DNA from: an uncultured Collinsella sp.
Lineage (GTDB): Bacteria; Actinomycetota; Coriobacteriia; Coriobacteriales; Coriobacteriaceae
Assembly (NCBI GenBank): GCA_905199225.1
Contig: CAJKFS010000019.1
Coordinates: 1 to 40,829 of the forward strand
DNA: 40,829 nucleotides
Direction: 5' to 3'
In this document: piece after piece, positions 16,300-24,620 of the stretch
How the letters are laid out: every line of letters begins with the position of its first letter
How positions within the stretch are numbered: position 1 is the first letter of the stretch
Notes under the pieces: generated by a model
Told to the model about the DNA's origin: nothing
The model's input: the letters and a program-made list of their open reading frames with translations, nothing else
The model's database searches: none
Position numbers and translations under genes: made by a program

Positions 16300-16364
16300 A
16301 AACCGTCCCAACATTCGATGAAAATCGCGATTTTGCCGAAAAACGTCGAATGTTGGGACGGTTT
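16300..16364. repeat. 65-bp hairpin repeat, copy 2
   Basis: A perfect 19-bp stem (16300-16318 with 16346-16364) closes a 27-nt loop identical to that at 5290-5316. Two stem positions differ from copy 1, and in each case both strands have changed so pairing is kept. Confidence 0.9.
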
Positions 16365-16484
16365 TCGTTGCGGGCGGGATGGTTTTCGCCGCAGGTCCGT
16401 CGGGTCGCGCCCTTCCAGCCGCCGTCCTCGTTACGTTTTCGCTGCATTTGGGTAAAGCGCCTGCTCCAAGCCGGCGTTGCCCTG

Positions 16485-16490
16485 TATACT
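16485..16490 (+). promoter_or_regulatory. -10 element of the gatCAB promoter
   Basis: TATACT sits 35 bp before the gatC start and would place initiation just upstream of its ribosome site. The -35 region is poor. Confidence 0.35.
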
Positions 16491-16525
16491 AAAGCGGTTT
16501 AACTGTTATGCGGAAGGGAGCGCCT

Positions 16526-16837
16526 ATGGCACTCAGCGAGAAAGACGTGCGCGGCATCGCCGAGTACGCAAAGATCGCACTGACCGATGACGAGCTCACC
16601 CAGATGACGTCCTACATGAACGACGCCGTCCAGATGCTCGAGCCCGTCTTGCAATATGACTTGCCCGACGTGGAGCCCACGTTCCATCCCATCGGAAGCC
16701 TGTCCAACGTGATGGGCGACGACCTGCGCGAGTCCGAGCGCGATCTGCCGCTCGACGTTGCGCTGGAAAACGCCGGCAGCGCGCGCGATCGCTACTTCCG
16801 CGTGCCGTCCATTTTGGGAGAGGGGGAGAGCGAGTAA
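16526..16837 (+). CDS. gatC: Asp/Glu-tRNA amidotransferase subunit C
   Basis: Small subunit of the GatCAB amidotransferase, which converts misacylated Glu-tRNA(Gln) and often Asp-tRNA(Asn) to the amidated form. GatC wraps around GatA and stabilises its contact with GatB. The 103-residue protein shows the family pattern: LSEKDVRGIAEYAKIALTDDEL, then a central FHPIGSLSNVMGDDLRES segment and a VALENAG run, ending in RVPSILGEGE. The start ATG 16526 follows GGAAGGGAG; an in-frame ATG at 16508 lacks a site. Its stop overlaps the gatA start by one base (TAATG), so translation is coupled. Confidence 0.93.
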   Translation: MALSEKDVRGIAEYAKIALTDDELTQMTSYMNDAVQMLEPVLQYDLPDVEPTFHPIGSLSNVMGDDLRESERDLPLDVALENAGSARDRYFRVPSILGEGESE

Positions 16838-18351
16838 TGGCCCAGAGCTTCGATTCCCTTACCGCCGCCCAGATCGCCGCGGGCGTGGCCGCCGGCGACT
16901 TTACCGCTACCGAGGTGGCCCAGGCCTCCCTTGCCGCCATCGAGGCACGCGAGGGCGGGGTCCAGGCATTCCTGCAGGTGTCGCCCGAGCTCGCGCTCGA
17001 GGCCGCTGCGCGCGTGGACGCCGACCGTGCCGCCGGAAAGCCGCTGCCCCCGCTCGCGGGCGTGCCGCTGGCCATCAAGGACAACATGAACCTCGTGGGC
17101 ACGCGCACCACCTGCGCTTCCCGTATGCTCGAGGATTACCAGAGCGTCTATACCGCCACCTGCGTCCAGCGCATGCTCGACGCCGGCTGCCTGCCCATGG
17201 GCAAGGCCAACATGGACGAGTTCGCCTTTGGTAGCTCTACCGAGAGCTCGGCCTTCCACCGCACCAATAACCCTTGGGATACCGAGCGCGTGCCCGGCGG
17301 CTCCTCGGGCGGCTCTGCTGCCGCCGTCGCCGCGGGCGAGGTTGCGCTCTCGCTGGGTTCGGATACCGGCGGCTCCATCCGCCAGCCGGCATCGCTGTGT
17401 GGCGTGGTGGGCTTTAAGCCCACGTATGGCGCCGTGAGCCGTTACGGCGTGGTGGCCTTTGGCTCGTCGCTCGACCAGGTGGGTCCCTTCGGCCGCACGG
17501 TCGAGGATGTCGCGCTGGCCATGAACGCGCTCACCGGCGCGGGCCACGATCCGTACGACTGCACCAGTCAGGACTGCGCCGTCGACTTTACCGAGCACCT
17601 CAACGACAGCATCGAGGGCAAGCGCGTGGGCATCATCCCCGCATTTATGGAGGCCGAGGGCCTAATGCCCGAGGTCAAGGCCGCCGTTCAGCGCGCCGCC
17701 CAGGAGCTGCAGAACCAGGGTGCCGAGCTGGTCGAGGTCGACCTGCCGCACCTGGATGCCGCCATTGCCGCCTACTACGTCATCGGCCCGGCCGAGGCGT
17801 TCTCCAACCTTGCCCGCTTCGACGGCATTCGCTACGGCTACCAGGAGGAGGGCTGCGCCAACCTGTCCGATCAGAGCTCGCTCTCGCGCGCCCACGGCTT
17901 TGGTGCCGAGGCCAAGCGCCGTCAGATGCTCGGCGCCTACCTGCTGAGCTCGGGCGTGTACGACAAGTACTACTACGCTGCGCAAAAGGCCCGCACGCTC
18001 ATCACGCAGGACTACGACGCCGCGTATGCCAAGGTGGACACCATCCTCATGCCCGCCTCGCCGCGCACGGCCTTTAAGTTTGGCGAGATCAGCGACCCCA
18101 CGCAGATGTACCTCTCTGACCTGTACACCATTTCGCTCAACATTTGCGGCAACGGCGGTATCTCGGTGCCGCTGGGCCTGGGCGAGGACAGCAAGCTGCC
18201 CGTTTCTGCCCAGCTGGTGGGACCTGCCTTTAAGGACCGTCAACTGCTCACGTTTGCCCGCGCCCTGGAGCGCGGCTTTACCGATGCCGCCACGGGTGCG
18301 CCCGCGCTTTTCGTCGCGCCCGATTTTGCCGGGAAGGGAGGCGAGCTGTAA
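16837..18351 (+). CDS. gatA: Asp/Glu-tRNA amidotransferase subunit A (amidase)
   Basis: Glutaminase subunit of GatCAB, 504 residues, releasing ammonia that is channelled to GatB. The amidase-signature Ser-cisSer-Lys triad is complete: K81 (IKDN), S156 (GGSSGG) and nucleophile S180 (DTGGSIRQPA), each two residues beyond the well-studied staphylococcal numbering. Length is normal. The GTG- and CTC-rich codon use matches neighbouring housekeeping genes. It overlaps gatC and gatB by one base each, forming a tight three-gene operon. Presence of GatCAB implies that the organism makes Gln-tRNA, and perhaps Asn-tRNA, indirectly. Confidence 0.97.
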   Translation: MAQSFDSLTAAQIAAGVAAGDFTATEVAQASLAAIEAREGGVQAFLQVSPELALEAAARVDADRAAGKPLPPLAGVPLAIKDNMNLVGTRTTCASRMLEDYQSVYTATCVQRMLDAGCLPMGKANMDEFAFGSSTESSAFHRTNNPWDTERVPGGSSGGSAAAVAAGEVALSLGSDTGGSIRQPASLCGVVGFKPTYGAVSRYGVVAFGSSLDQVGPFGRTVEDVALAMNALTGAGHDPYDCTSQDCAVDFTEHLNDSIEGKRVGIIPAFMEAEGLMPEVKAAVQRAAQELQNQGAELVEVDLPHLDAAIAAYYVIGPAEAFSNLARFDGIRYGYQEEGCANLSDQSSLSRAHGFGAEAKRRQMLGAYLLSSGVYDKYYYAAQKARTLITQDYDAAYAKVDTILMPASPRTAFKFGEISDPTQMYLSDLYTISLNICGNGGISVPLGLGEDSKLPVSAQLVGPAFKDRQLLTFARALERGFTDAATGAPALFVAPDFAGKGGEL

Positions 18352-20027
18352 TGAAGGAGCTTTCCGAGGTCCTGCAGGATTGGGAGGCCGTGATCGGCCT
18401 GGAGATCCACACCGAGCTCACCGCACTCGACACCAAGATGTTCTGCAACTGCAAGCTCAGCCACGATGACGAGCCCAACGCCAACGTGTGCCCGGTGTGC
18501 CTGGGCCTGCCCGGCGCCCTGCCGGTGCCCAACAAGCGCGCCATCGAGAGCATCGTCAAGGCCGGTCTCGCCACCAACTGCGAGATCCAGCGCCACTCGA
18601 TGTTCTACCGCAAGCACTACTTCTATCCCGATATGGCCAAGAACTTCCAGACCACGCAGGGTCCGGTCGCCTTTGCCATGTACGGCCACCTGGACCTGGG
18701 CGTGACCGGTCGCGGTGCCGCCGAGCGTCCCGACTGCGCGTTTGGCGAGGCAGAGGCTCAGAGCCTGGCGAGCGCTTCGGCCAACGCCGAGGGCCTGTCC
18801 ACGTCCATGACGTCGACCATGCGCGAGGGCAATCAGCGCGCCGGTCACCTGGCCAGCTACGATGCGTCCAACCTGCAGATGCCCGAGCGTCGCGAGGACG
18901 GTTCCTACACGGTGCCCATCCGCATCCTGCGCATCCACATGGAGGAGGACGCCGCCAAGATGGTGCACGTGGGCGGTGCCGAGGGCCGCATTACCGCCGC
19001 GGCCGAGTCGCTCGTCGACTACAACCGTTGCGGCACGCCGCTCATCGAGCTCGTCACCGAGCCCGACCTGCGTACGCCCGAGGAGGCGCGCCTGTTTATG
19101 GAAAAGCTCCGTCGCATCTTTGTGACGCTGGGCATTTCCGACTGCTCCATGGAGAAGGGTTCCATGCGCTGCGACGGCAACGTGTCGCTGCGCCGTCGCG
19201 GCGAGACCAAGCTGGGCACCAAGACCGAGCTCAAGAACCTCAACTCGTTCAAGAGCCTGCACGACGGCCTTGCCTACGAGATTTGCCGCCAGGCCGAGGT
19301 GCTCGAGGAGGGCGGCATCATCTATCAGGAGACCCGCCACTGGGAGCCCAGCCGTAAGCGCACCGTGGTCATGCGCGTCAAGGAGACGGCCGACGACTAT
19401 CGTCTGTTCCCCGATCCCGACCTGGCGCCGTTCGATCTGGACGACGAGTTCATCGACCGTTGCCGTGGCGAGATTCCCGAGCTGCCCGATGCCAAGTGCG
19501 CCCGTTTTGAGACCGACTTTGGCATTAAGGCGGCCGACGCCGAGCAGATCGCCGGCGACCCCGAGTTTGCCGAGTTCTTTGAGGCTGCCGCTGCCGGCAT
19601 GGCTGGCAAGGAGGCCCAGACGGTCGCGAACCTGCTGGTCAACGAGATGATCGCCTACCTTAAGGGCGCAGGCGTGTCGCTCGCCGAGTCCGGCATTGCG
19701 CCGGCTCAGGTGGCAGCCCTTGCCAAGCTGCTGGCGACCGACGCCATCAGCTCCAACCAGGCGCACGAGGTCTTTGAGGCCATGGCCCAGACCGGCGACG
19801 ACCCCAACAAGATCGTCGACGAGCGCGGCATGCGTCAGGTGAGCGATGCCGGCGCGCTGCAGCCGATTGTGGACGAGGTGCTGGCTAACTGTGCCGATCA
19901 GGCACAGCAGTATCGTGACGGCAACCAGAAGGTCATCGGCTTTTTGGTGGGCCAGTGCATGAAGGCGAGCCGCGGCAAGGGCAACCCGAAGCTCTTCAAC
20001 GAGTTGCTGAGAACGTCGCTCTCGTAA
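18351..20027 (+). CDS. gatB: Asp/Glu-tRNA amidotransferase subunit B, with an insertion
   Basis: Kinase/tRNA-binding subunit of GatCAB that activates the misacylated residue with ATP and amidates it. The N-terminus VIGLEIHTEL and the zinc-type cysteines (FCNCKL, CPVCLGLPG) are canonical, as is RIHMEEDAAKMVH. The C-terminal half has the helical and YqeY-like tail ending in GQCMKASRGKGNPKLFNELL. The protein has 558 residues against about 475-480 usually. The extra length lies mainly near residues 118-185, between DLGVTGRG and YTVPIRILRIHMEED, where other GatB proteins have a short link. The start ATG 18351 overlaps the gatA stop. Confidence 0.96.
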   Translation: MKELSEVLQDWEAVIGLEIHTELTALDTKMFCNCKLSHDDEPNANVCPVCLGLPGALPVPNKRAIESIVKAGLATNCEIQRHSMFYRKHYFYPDMAKNFQTTQGPVAFAMYGHLDLGVTGRGAAERPDCAFGEAEAQSLASASANAEGLSTSMTSTMREGNQRAGHLASYDASNLQMPERREDGSYTVPIRILRIHMEEDAAKMVHVGGAEGRITAAAESLVDYNRCGTPLIELVTEPDLRTPEEARLFMEKLRRIFVTLGISDCSMEKGSMRCDGNVSLRRRGETKLGTKTELKNLNSFKSLHDGLAYEICRQAEVLEEGGIIYQETRHWEPSRKRTVVMRVKETADDYRLFPDPDLAPFDLDDEFIDRCRGEIPELPDAKCARFETDFGIKAADAEQIAGDPEFAEFFEAAAAGMAGKEAQTVANLLVNEMIAYLKGAGVSLAESGIAPAQVAALAKLLATDAISSNQAHEVFEAMAQTGDDPNKIVDERGMRQVSDAGALQPIVDEVLANCADQAQQYRDGNQKVIGFLVGQCMKASRGKGNPKLFNELLRTSLS

Positions 20028-20090
20028 GCGGGAACCGAGGGGCCGGGCGCAGGGCCTTGCCTCTCAATTTCGGACAGTCCTGACTCACGA

Positions 20091-20119
20091 CGGAGGCGCC
20101 ACTGGCGCCTCCGCCTTTT
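20091..20119 (+). terminator. gatCAB terminator
   Basis: A perfect 10-bp stem (20091-20100 with 20104-20113) with a 3-nt loop is followed by CCTTTT. It ends the gat operon. Confidence 0.85.
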
Positions 20120-20151
20120 CAATGTGATGAAAGTGTGGCGAAATGAGCTTA

Positions 20152-20226
20152 AAACTTCCGTAAATGTGATAAATGTCACGTTTTACCTAGGGTAAAATGT
20201 GGGAAATATCACGTTTACGGAAGTTT
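20152..20226. repeat. 75-bp near-palindrome upstream of the DUF4143 ATPase
   Basis: The outer arms 20152-20170 and 20208-20226 pair over 19 bp with one wobble, and a central TTTTACC/GGTAAAA pair lies at 20181-20197. The left and right halves also read as direct repeats of about 24 bp (AAATGTG...CACGTTT, from 20162 and 20195). The element ends 20 bp before the ATPase start, so it covers the likely promoter and could be an operator or a recombination remnant. Confidence 0.85.
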
Positions 20227-20245
20227 CTTTGCGGGAGGTTCGGTC

Positions 20246-21610
20246 ATGCAGCGAGATATCATTGCCAAGCTTAACGCTTGGAAAGCGTCAGAATATCGTA
20301 AGCCGCTTATCCTTAAGGGGGCGCGCCAGGTTGGAAAGACGTGGGCGCTTAAGGAGTTCGGCCGAACCTCGTACCTCAATTTTGTGTATCTGACGCTCGA
20401 GGAGCCGTCACCTGGGGTACAGAGCGAGTACGCTCAGTTTTTCGAAGGTACGCGCGATCCTCGACGGATCATCTCAAATCTTTCCCTGGCACTTGGACAG
20501 CCTATCGAGCCCGGCGAAACGCTGCTTATTATTGATGAGATCCAGGATTGTCCTTCTGCAGTCGGCGCCCTTAAATACTTCTGTGACGAGGCCCCCGAGT
20601 ATCACGTCGCATGCGCAGGGTCTTTGTTGGGCGTTCGCTTGTCCCGTGAGACCAGCGCTTTTCCGGTGGGAAAGGTCGAGTTCATGGAGATGCGCCCCAT
20701 GAGCTTTTCCGAGTTTCTGAAAGCCGAGGGCGCTGCAAACTACGACGAATACCTTGGCGGCCTGGATCAGATCGAGACAGTGCCCGATTTCTTCCATGTC
20801 CGTCTCGTCGAGCATCTTCGTCGTTATTTTGCATGCGGCGGCATGCCAGAGGCTCTTGGCCGGTGGGTGGAGACGGGCGATATCGTTCAGGTCGATAAGG
20901 TGTTGTCTGATCTCTTGGATTCCTACGAGCGCGATTTTGCCAAGCATGGTGGCCGTGCGCAGTTCGCCAAGCTTTCGCAAATATGGAACTCGATTCCAGC
21001 TCAGTTGGCGCGCGAGAACAAAAAGTTCGTTTGGGGTGCGGTGCGCGAGGGGGCTCGTGCTCGAGAATACGAGGATGCTCTGGAATGGCTTGCCGATGCT
21101 GGGCTCATCACGGCGGTTCGCCTTAATGCTGCCGGTGGTGTGCCGCTCTCTGCGTACGATGACCTCAAGGCATTTAAAGTCTACTGTCTTGATGTCGGCT
21201 TGCTGCGCCGCATGGCAAGGCTGGATGCGTCCGCTTTTGCCATCTCGGATGCGCTATTTTCGGAGTTCAAAGGTTCGTTCGCCGAGAACTATGTGCTTCA
21301 GGCATTACTTTCACAGTTAGATGCTGCTCCGCGTTATTGGACAAACGAGAAGCCGAAGCACGAAGTCGATTTTTTGATTCAGGTCGGAAACGAAATCGTT
21401 CCCGTCGAGGTCAAATCGGGAGAGGTCGTTCATTCCAAGAGCCTTAAGTACTATGCCGACAAGCATGCGGAGACGACTCCATTGAGGGTCCGCTACTCAC
21501 TTAAGAACCTAAAGCTCGACGACGGGGTGCTCAACATTCCGTTGTATTTGGCTGATCGATCTGTCCCTCTTATCAAAAAGGCGCTTGATTGTGCGCATCT
21601 TGACGTTTAG
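20246..21610 (+). CDS. AAA_14/DUF4143 family ATPase
   Basis: Cytoplasmic P-loop protein of 454 residues. Walker A is GARQVGKT (residues 25-32) and Walker B is LLIIDEIQDC near residue 95. A sensor-like CAGSLLG and the segment MRPMSFSEFL follow, which is usual for the AAA_14 domain. The C-terminal part, with YWTNEKPKHEVDFLIQ and IVPVEVKSG, is the DUF4143 domain, which resembles a PD-(D/E)XK nuclease fold. The biochemical role of this family is not established; such genes are scattered and often solitary. The start ATG 20246 follows GCGGGAGG. It stands alone behind a large palindrome and convergent with the AraC gene. Confidence 0.88.
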   Translation: MQRDIIAKLNAWKASEYRKPLILKGARQVGKTWALKEFGRTSYLNFVYLTLEEPSPGVQSEYAQFFEGTRDPRRIISNLSLALGQPIEPGETLLIIDEIQDCPSAVGALKYFCDEAPEYHVACAGSLLGVRLSRETSAFPVGKVEFMEMRPMSFSEFLKAEGAANYDEYLGGLDQIETVPDFFHVRLVEHLRRYFACGGMPEALGRWVETGDIVQVDKVLSDLLDSYERDFAKHGGRAQFAKLSQIWNSIPAQLARENKKFVWGAVREGARAREYEDALEWLADAGLITAVRLNAAGGVPLSAYDDLKAFKVYCLDVGLLRRMARLDASAFAISDALFSEFKGSFAENYVLQALLSQLDAAPRYWTNEKPKHEVDFLIQVGNEIVPVEVKSGEVVHSKSLKYYADKHAETTPLRVRYSLKNLKLDDGVLNIPLYLADRSVPLIKKALDCAHLDV

Positions 21611-21674
21611 ATCCCGGGTGAGCTGACGGGCGGCGGCTAATTAATCGCTCCATTACGGCCAGGGAGCTTGGGCC

Positions 21675-22679
21675 TTAGCGATGCTTGCTTCGCCAAGCCG
21701 TGGGTGTCATGCCGGTGTATTGCTTGAAGGCTTGGGCGAAGGCGGCCTGCTGGGGGTAGCCTAGACGCTCTGCGACCTGCGCTATCGTGAGCGAGCTATC
21801 GGCCAAAAGGTCCTGTGCTCGCTCTATACGACGTCTGCGAATGTAGGCGCCCAGGGACTCGCCAGTTTGGGCCTTAAAGGTGGCGCATAGTTTGGAGCGG
21901 CTTGTGTAGAGCCTCTCGGCCACCTCGTTGACACTCACATGTCTGCCTTTATCGAGCGCGCACTCAATCATTGCCGTTGCTTCTTCGGCAATGGTTACGC
22001 TGACGCGCGTGTCTGCCGCCTGCCGCGCCTGCTTGTGGGCCGCGCACGAACAGGCGAGCTCCGCGACCATGGTCTCCACGATGCCCTGCATATAGACGTG
22101 TCCGCCTGCGGTGCGGGCGCGGTCCTCGTTAATCCGGCGAAGCGTGTGGCAGATGGCAGACGTCGCTTCCTCGTGCCATGGCTCGGCAAACGCCTCAAAG
22201 ATTCCCGCGAACTCGGTGGGATAGCGGTGTTCCAGTTCGTCAAAATATCCAGGCAAAAAGAGCACCGAGCGCGAGTGATAAAGCTCCCCCGCAAACAGCG
22301 GGCTTAATTCCTCGCCACAGCTATCTTGGATAAAGCTGCAAACGGCATTGTTTGGCCATGGTCCATGCAATGGTTTGAGGTTCGCGGGCGTTATGCCAGC
22401 CTCGGGCATGCATGTAAGTGTGGGCGCGCTGACTTCGCTCACGCAGGCGTATGGCTCGGGTGTGTATTCGGCCAGGTACATATCGTGCGTCGGGGTGATG
22501 AAATGCTCCATGACGATGCAGGTGGGGGAGAGGGGCATGATCCATGCGCGTCCGTGCGCCCGATCGTTTGCCACCTCGCCGGTAAAGACGGCGCCCTTGC
22601 CGGTAAGCTCCAGGCCAAACTGCTCAAATTGCGGTGCGTAGAGCTCGGTTATGTCGGTCGCTGCCTGCCGTATTTGCAA
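21675..22679 (-). CDS. AraC-family transcriptional regulator
   Basis: DNA-binding regulator of 334 residues. The C-terminal AraC/XylS domain has two helix-turn-helix units: VSVNEVAERLYTSRSKLCATF and LTIAQVAERLGYPQQAAFAQAF, followed by the typical KQYTGMTPTAWR. The N-terminal 200 residues are a presumed ligand-sensing domain without recognised motifs. The start is TTG at 22679, chosen because GGAAAGGG lies just upstream on this strand. It diverges from the ABC transporter genes at 22794. An AraC gene divergent from a pair of ABC half-transporters is a common arrangement for siderophore or metal uptake loci, so control of that operon is likely. Confidence 0.9.
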   Translation of the reverse strand: MQIRQAATDITELYAPQFEQFGLELTGKGAVFTGEVANDRAHGRAWIMPLSPTCIVMEHFITPTHDMYLAEYTPEPYACVSEVSAPTLTCMPEAGITPANLKPLHGPWPNNAVCSFIQDSCGEELSPLFAGELYHSRSVLFLPGYFDELEHRYPTEFAGIFEAFAEPWHEEATSAICHTLRRINEDRARTAGGHVYMQGIVETMVAELACSCAAHKQARQAADTRVSVTIAEEATAMIECALDKGRHVSVNEVAERLYTSRSKLCATFKAQTGESLGAYIRRRRIERAQDLLADSSLTIAQVAERLGYPQQAAFAQAFKQYTGMTPTAWRSKHR

Positions 22680-22793
22680 AAGCGTCCCTTTCCTTTGCAG
22701 AAACGTCCACGCCTGGCTTGATTGTGAGCCATGGCTAACACATCAATGATAAGTTCATTACGGTTAACTCTCAAGCCGTTAGAAAGGAATCTC

Positions 22794-24620
22794 ATGGCAA
22801 AGGGATCAAAAAGGGAAGGCGGCGGTATCGGCGAGCTGCTTGCATATGCCGGTGACCGCAAATTCCTAACGTATTTGGGCATGGCGCTCTCAGCGCTCTC
22901 GCAGCTGCTGAGCTTTGGCCCGTACGTGTGCATTTGGCTTGTCGCGCGCGATCTGATCGCCGTGGCACCTAACTGGAGCGAAGCCTGCGACATCGCGATG
23001 TATGGCTGGTGGGCCGTGGGTTTTGCGCTGGCAAGCATCGTAGTTTATTTCGTGGGGCTCATGTGCACGCACCTGTCTGCGTTTCGCTGCGCATCCAATA
23101 TTCGCAAAACTACGAGCGAGCACCTGCTTAAGCTGCCGCTTGGCTACTTTGACACGCACGCCACCGGTGAGCTGCGTCGTGTTGTAGACGGATGTGCCGC
23201 CTCCACCGAGACTTTGCTCGCACACATGCTGCCCGATATCGCAGGCGCCGCCGCCATGGTCGTGGGCTTGCTCGTGCTGCTTTTCGCGCTCGATTGGCGT
23301 TTGGGGGCGGCATGCCTTATCTCGGTCGTCGTTTCGTTTGGCGCCATGGCCACCATGATGAGCGGCAAAGGCGCCGAGTTCATGAAGGCCTACATGGGAG
23401 CGCTGGTCAAGATGAACAAGACCGGCACCGAATACGTACGTGGCATCCCCGTTGTCAAGGTGTTTCAGCAGACGGTCTACTCCTTTAAGGCCTTCCACGA
23501 TGCGATCGCCGAATACGCCGACATGGCACAAAACTATGCGGGCACGTTCTGTCGAGGTCCGCAGGTACTCAACCTTACCGCGCTCAATGGTCTTGTGGCA
23601 TTCCTGTTGCCCGTGGCGTTGCTGTTGGCGCCGGGCGAGACGGACTTCGCGCATTTTATGGCCAACTTCACGTTTTACGCGATATTTTCGGCCGTGGTGC
23701 CGACGGCCATGACCAAGCTCATGTTTGTGGGCGAGGCCTCTCAGATGAGTGCCGATTCGCTGGCTCGTATTCGAAGCGTCATGGATTCCAAGCAGCTCTC
23801 CGTGACCGCCCAACCCAAGCACCCTGCCGGCAGCGACGTGCGATTTGAGGATGTGAGCTTTACCTACGAGGGTGCCGAAGCACCTGCCGTTAGCCATGTG
23901 AGCTTTAGCGTTTCCGCGGGTAGCACCCTCGCCCTGGTGGGTCCCTCGGGTGGCGGTAAGTCAACCTGCGCAAGCCTGATCCCGCGTTTTTGGGATGTTT
24001 CCTCGGGTCGAGTGCTCGTAGGCGGTGTGGACGTTCGCGATATGGATCCGCACGAGCTTATGGACCAGGTCGCCTTCGTGTTCCAGACCAACCAGCTGTT
24101 CCGGCAAACACTTGCCGATAACGTGCGCGCCTCCAAGCCTACGGCCACTGACGACGAAGTGCGTGCAGCTCTCTCCGCAGCTCAGTGCGACGACATTGTG
24201 GCCAAGCTCCCACAGGGCATCAATACCATGCTCGGCGCCGGCGGGGCGTATCTTTCGGGCGGCGAGGTCCAGCGCGTGGCACTCGCCCGCGCGATCCTTA
24301 AAGACGCGCCTATCGTGGTGCTCGATGAGGCCACGGCGTTTGCCGATCCCGAGAACGAGGCGCTCATCCAACGCGCCTTTAGCAAGCTGGCGGCGGGTCG
24401 CACGGTCATTATGATTGCGCACCGACTCTCGACTGTAGTGGGCGCAGACCAAATCGTGGTGCTCAACCAGGGCAGCGTGCAGGAGTCGGGTACCCATGCC
24501 GAGTTGCTGTCCCAAGAGGGCCTGTATGCCAAGATGTGGACCGAATACGAACAGGCCGCGAGCTGGAAAATCACTGCAGCGACCGCGGATGCCGCCGTCA
24601 CGAAGGGAGGCGAGGCCTAA
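22794..24620 (+). CDS. ABC transporter, fused permease/ATPase, subunit 1
   Basis: Half-transporter of 608 residues with an N-terminal six-helix membrane domain (about 20-310) and a C-terminal nucleotide-binding domain. Walker A is GPSGGGKST (383-391), the signature is LSGGEVQRVALARA, Walker B leads to VVLDEATAFADPENE, and the H-loop is AHRLS. The DEATAFADPENE form and the AraC neighbour resemble siderophore-linked exporter-fold importers such as YbtPQ and IrtAB, but substrate cannot be proved from this. The start ATG 22794 follows AGAAAGGA. The next gene begins directly after its stop, so the two should form a heterodimer. Confidence 0.9.
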   Translation: MAKGSKREGGGIGELLAYAGDRKFLTYLGMALSALSQLLSFGPYVCIWLVARDLIAVAPNWSEACDIAMYGWWAVGFALASIVVYFVGLMCTHLSAFRCASNIRKTTSEHLLKLPLGYFDTHATGELRRVVDGCAASTETLLAHMLPDIAGAAAMVVGLLVLLFALDWRLGAACLISVVVSFGAMATMMSGKGAEFMKAYMGALVKMNKTGTEYVRGIPVVKVFQQTVYSFKAFHDAIAEYADMAQNYAGTFCRGPQVLNLTALNGLVAFLLPVALLLAPGETDFAHFMANFTFYAIFSAVVPTAMTKLMFVGEASQMSADSLARIRSVMDSKQLSVTAQPKHPAGSDVRFEDVSFTYEGAEAPAVSHVSFSVSAGSTLALVGPSGGGKSTCASLIPRFWDVSSGRVLVGGVDVRDMDPHELMDQVAFVFQTNQLFRQTLADNVRASKPTATDDEVRAALSAAQCDDIVAKLPQGINTMLGAGGAYLSGGEVQRVALARAILKDAPIVVLDEATAFADPENEALIQRAFSKLAAGRTVIMIAHRLSTVVGADQIVVLNQGSVQESGTHAELLSQEGLYAKMWTEYEQAASWKITAATADAAVTKGGEA

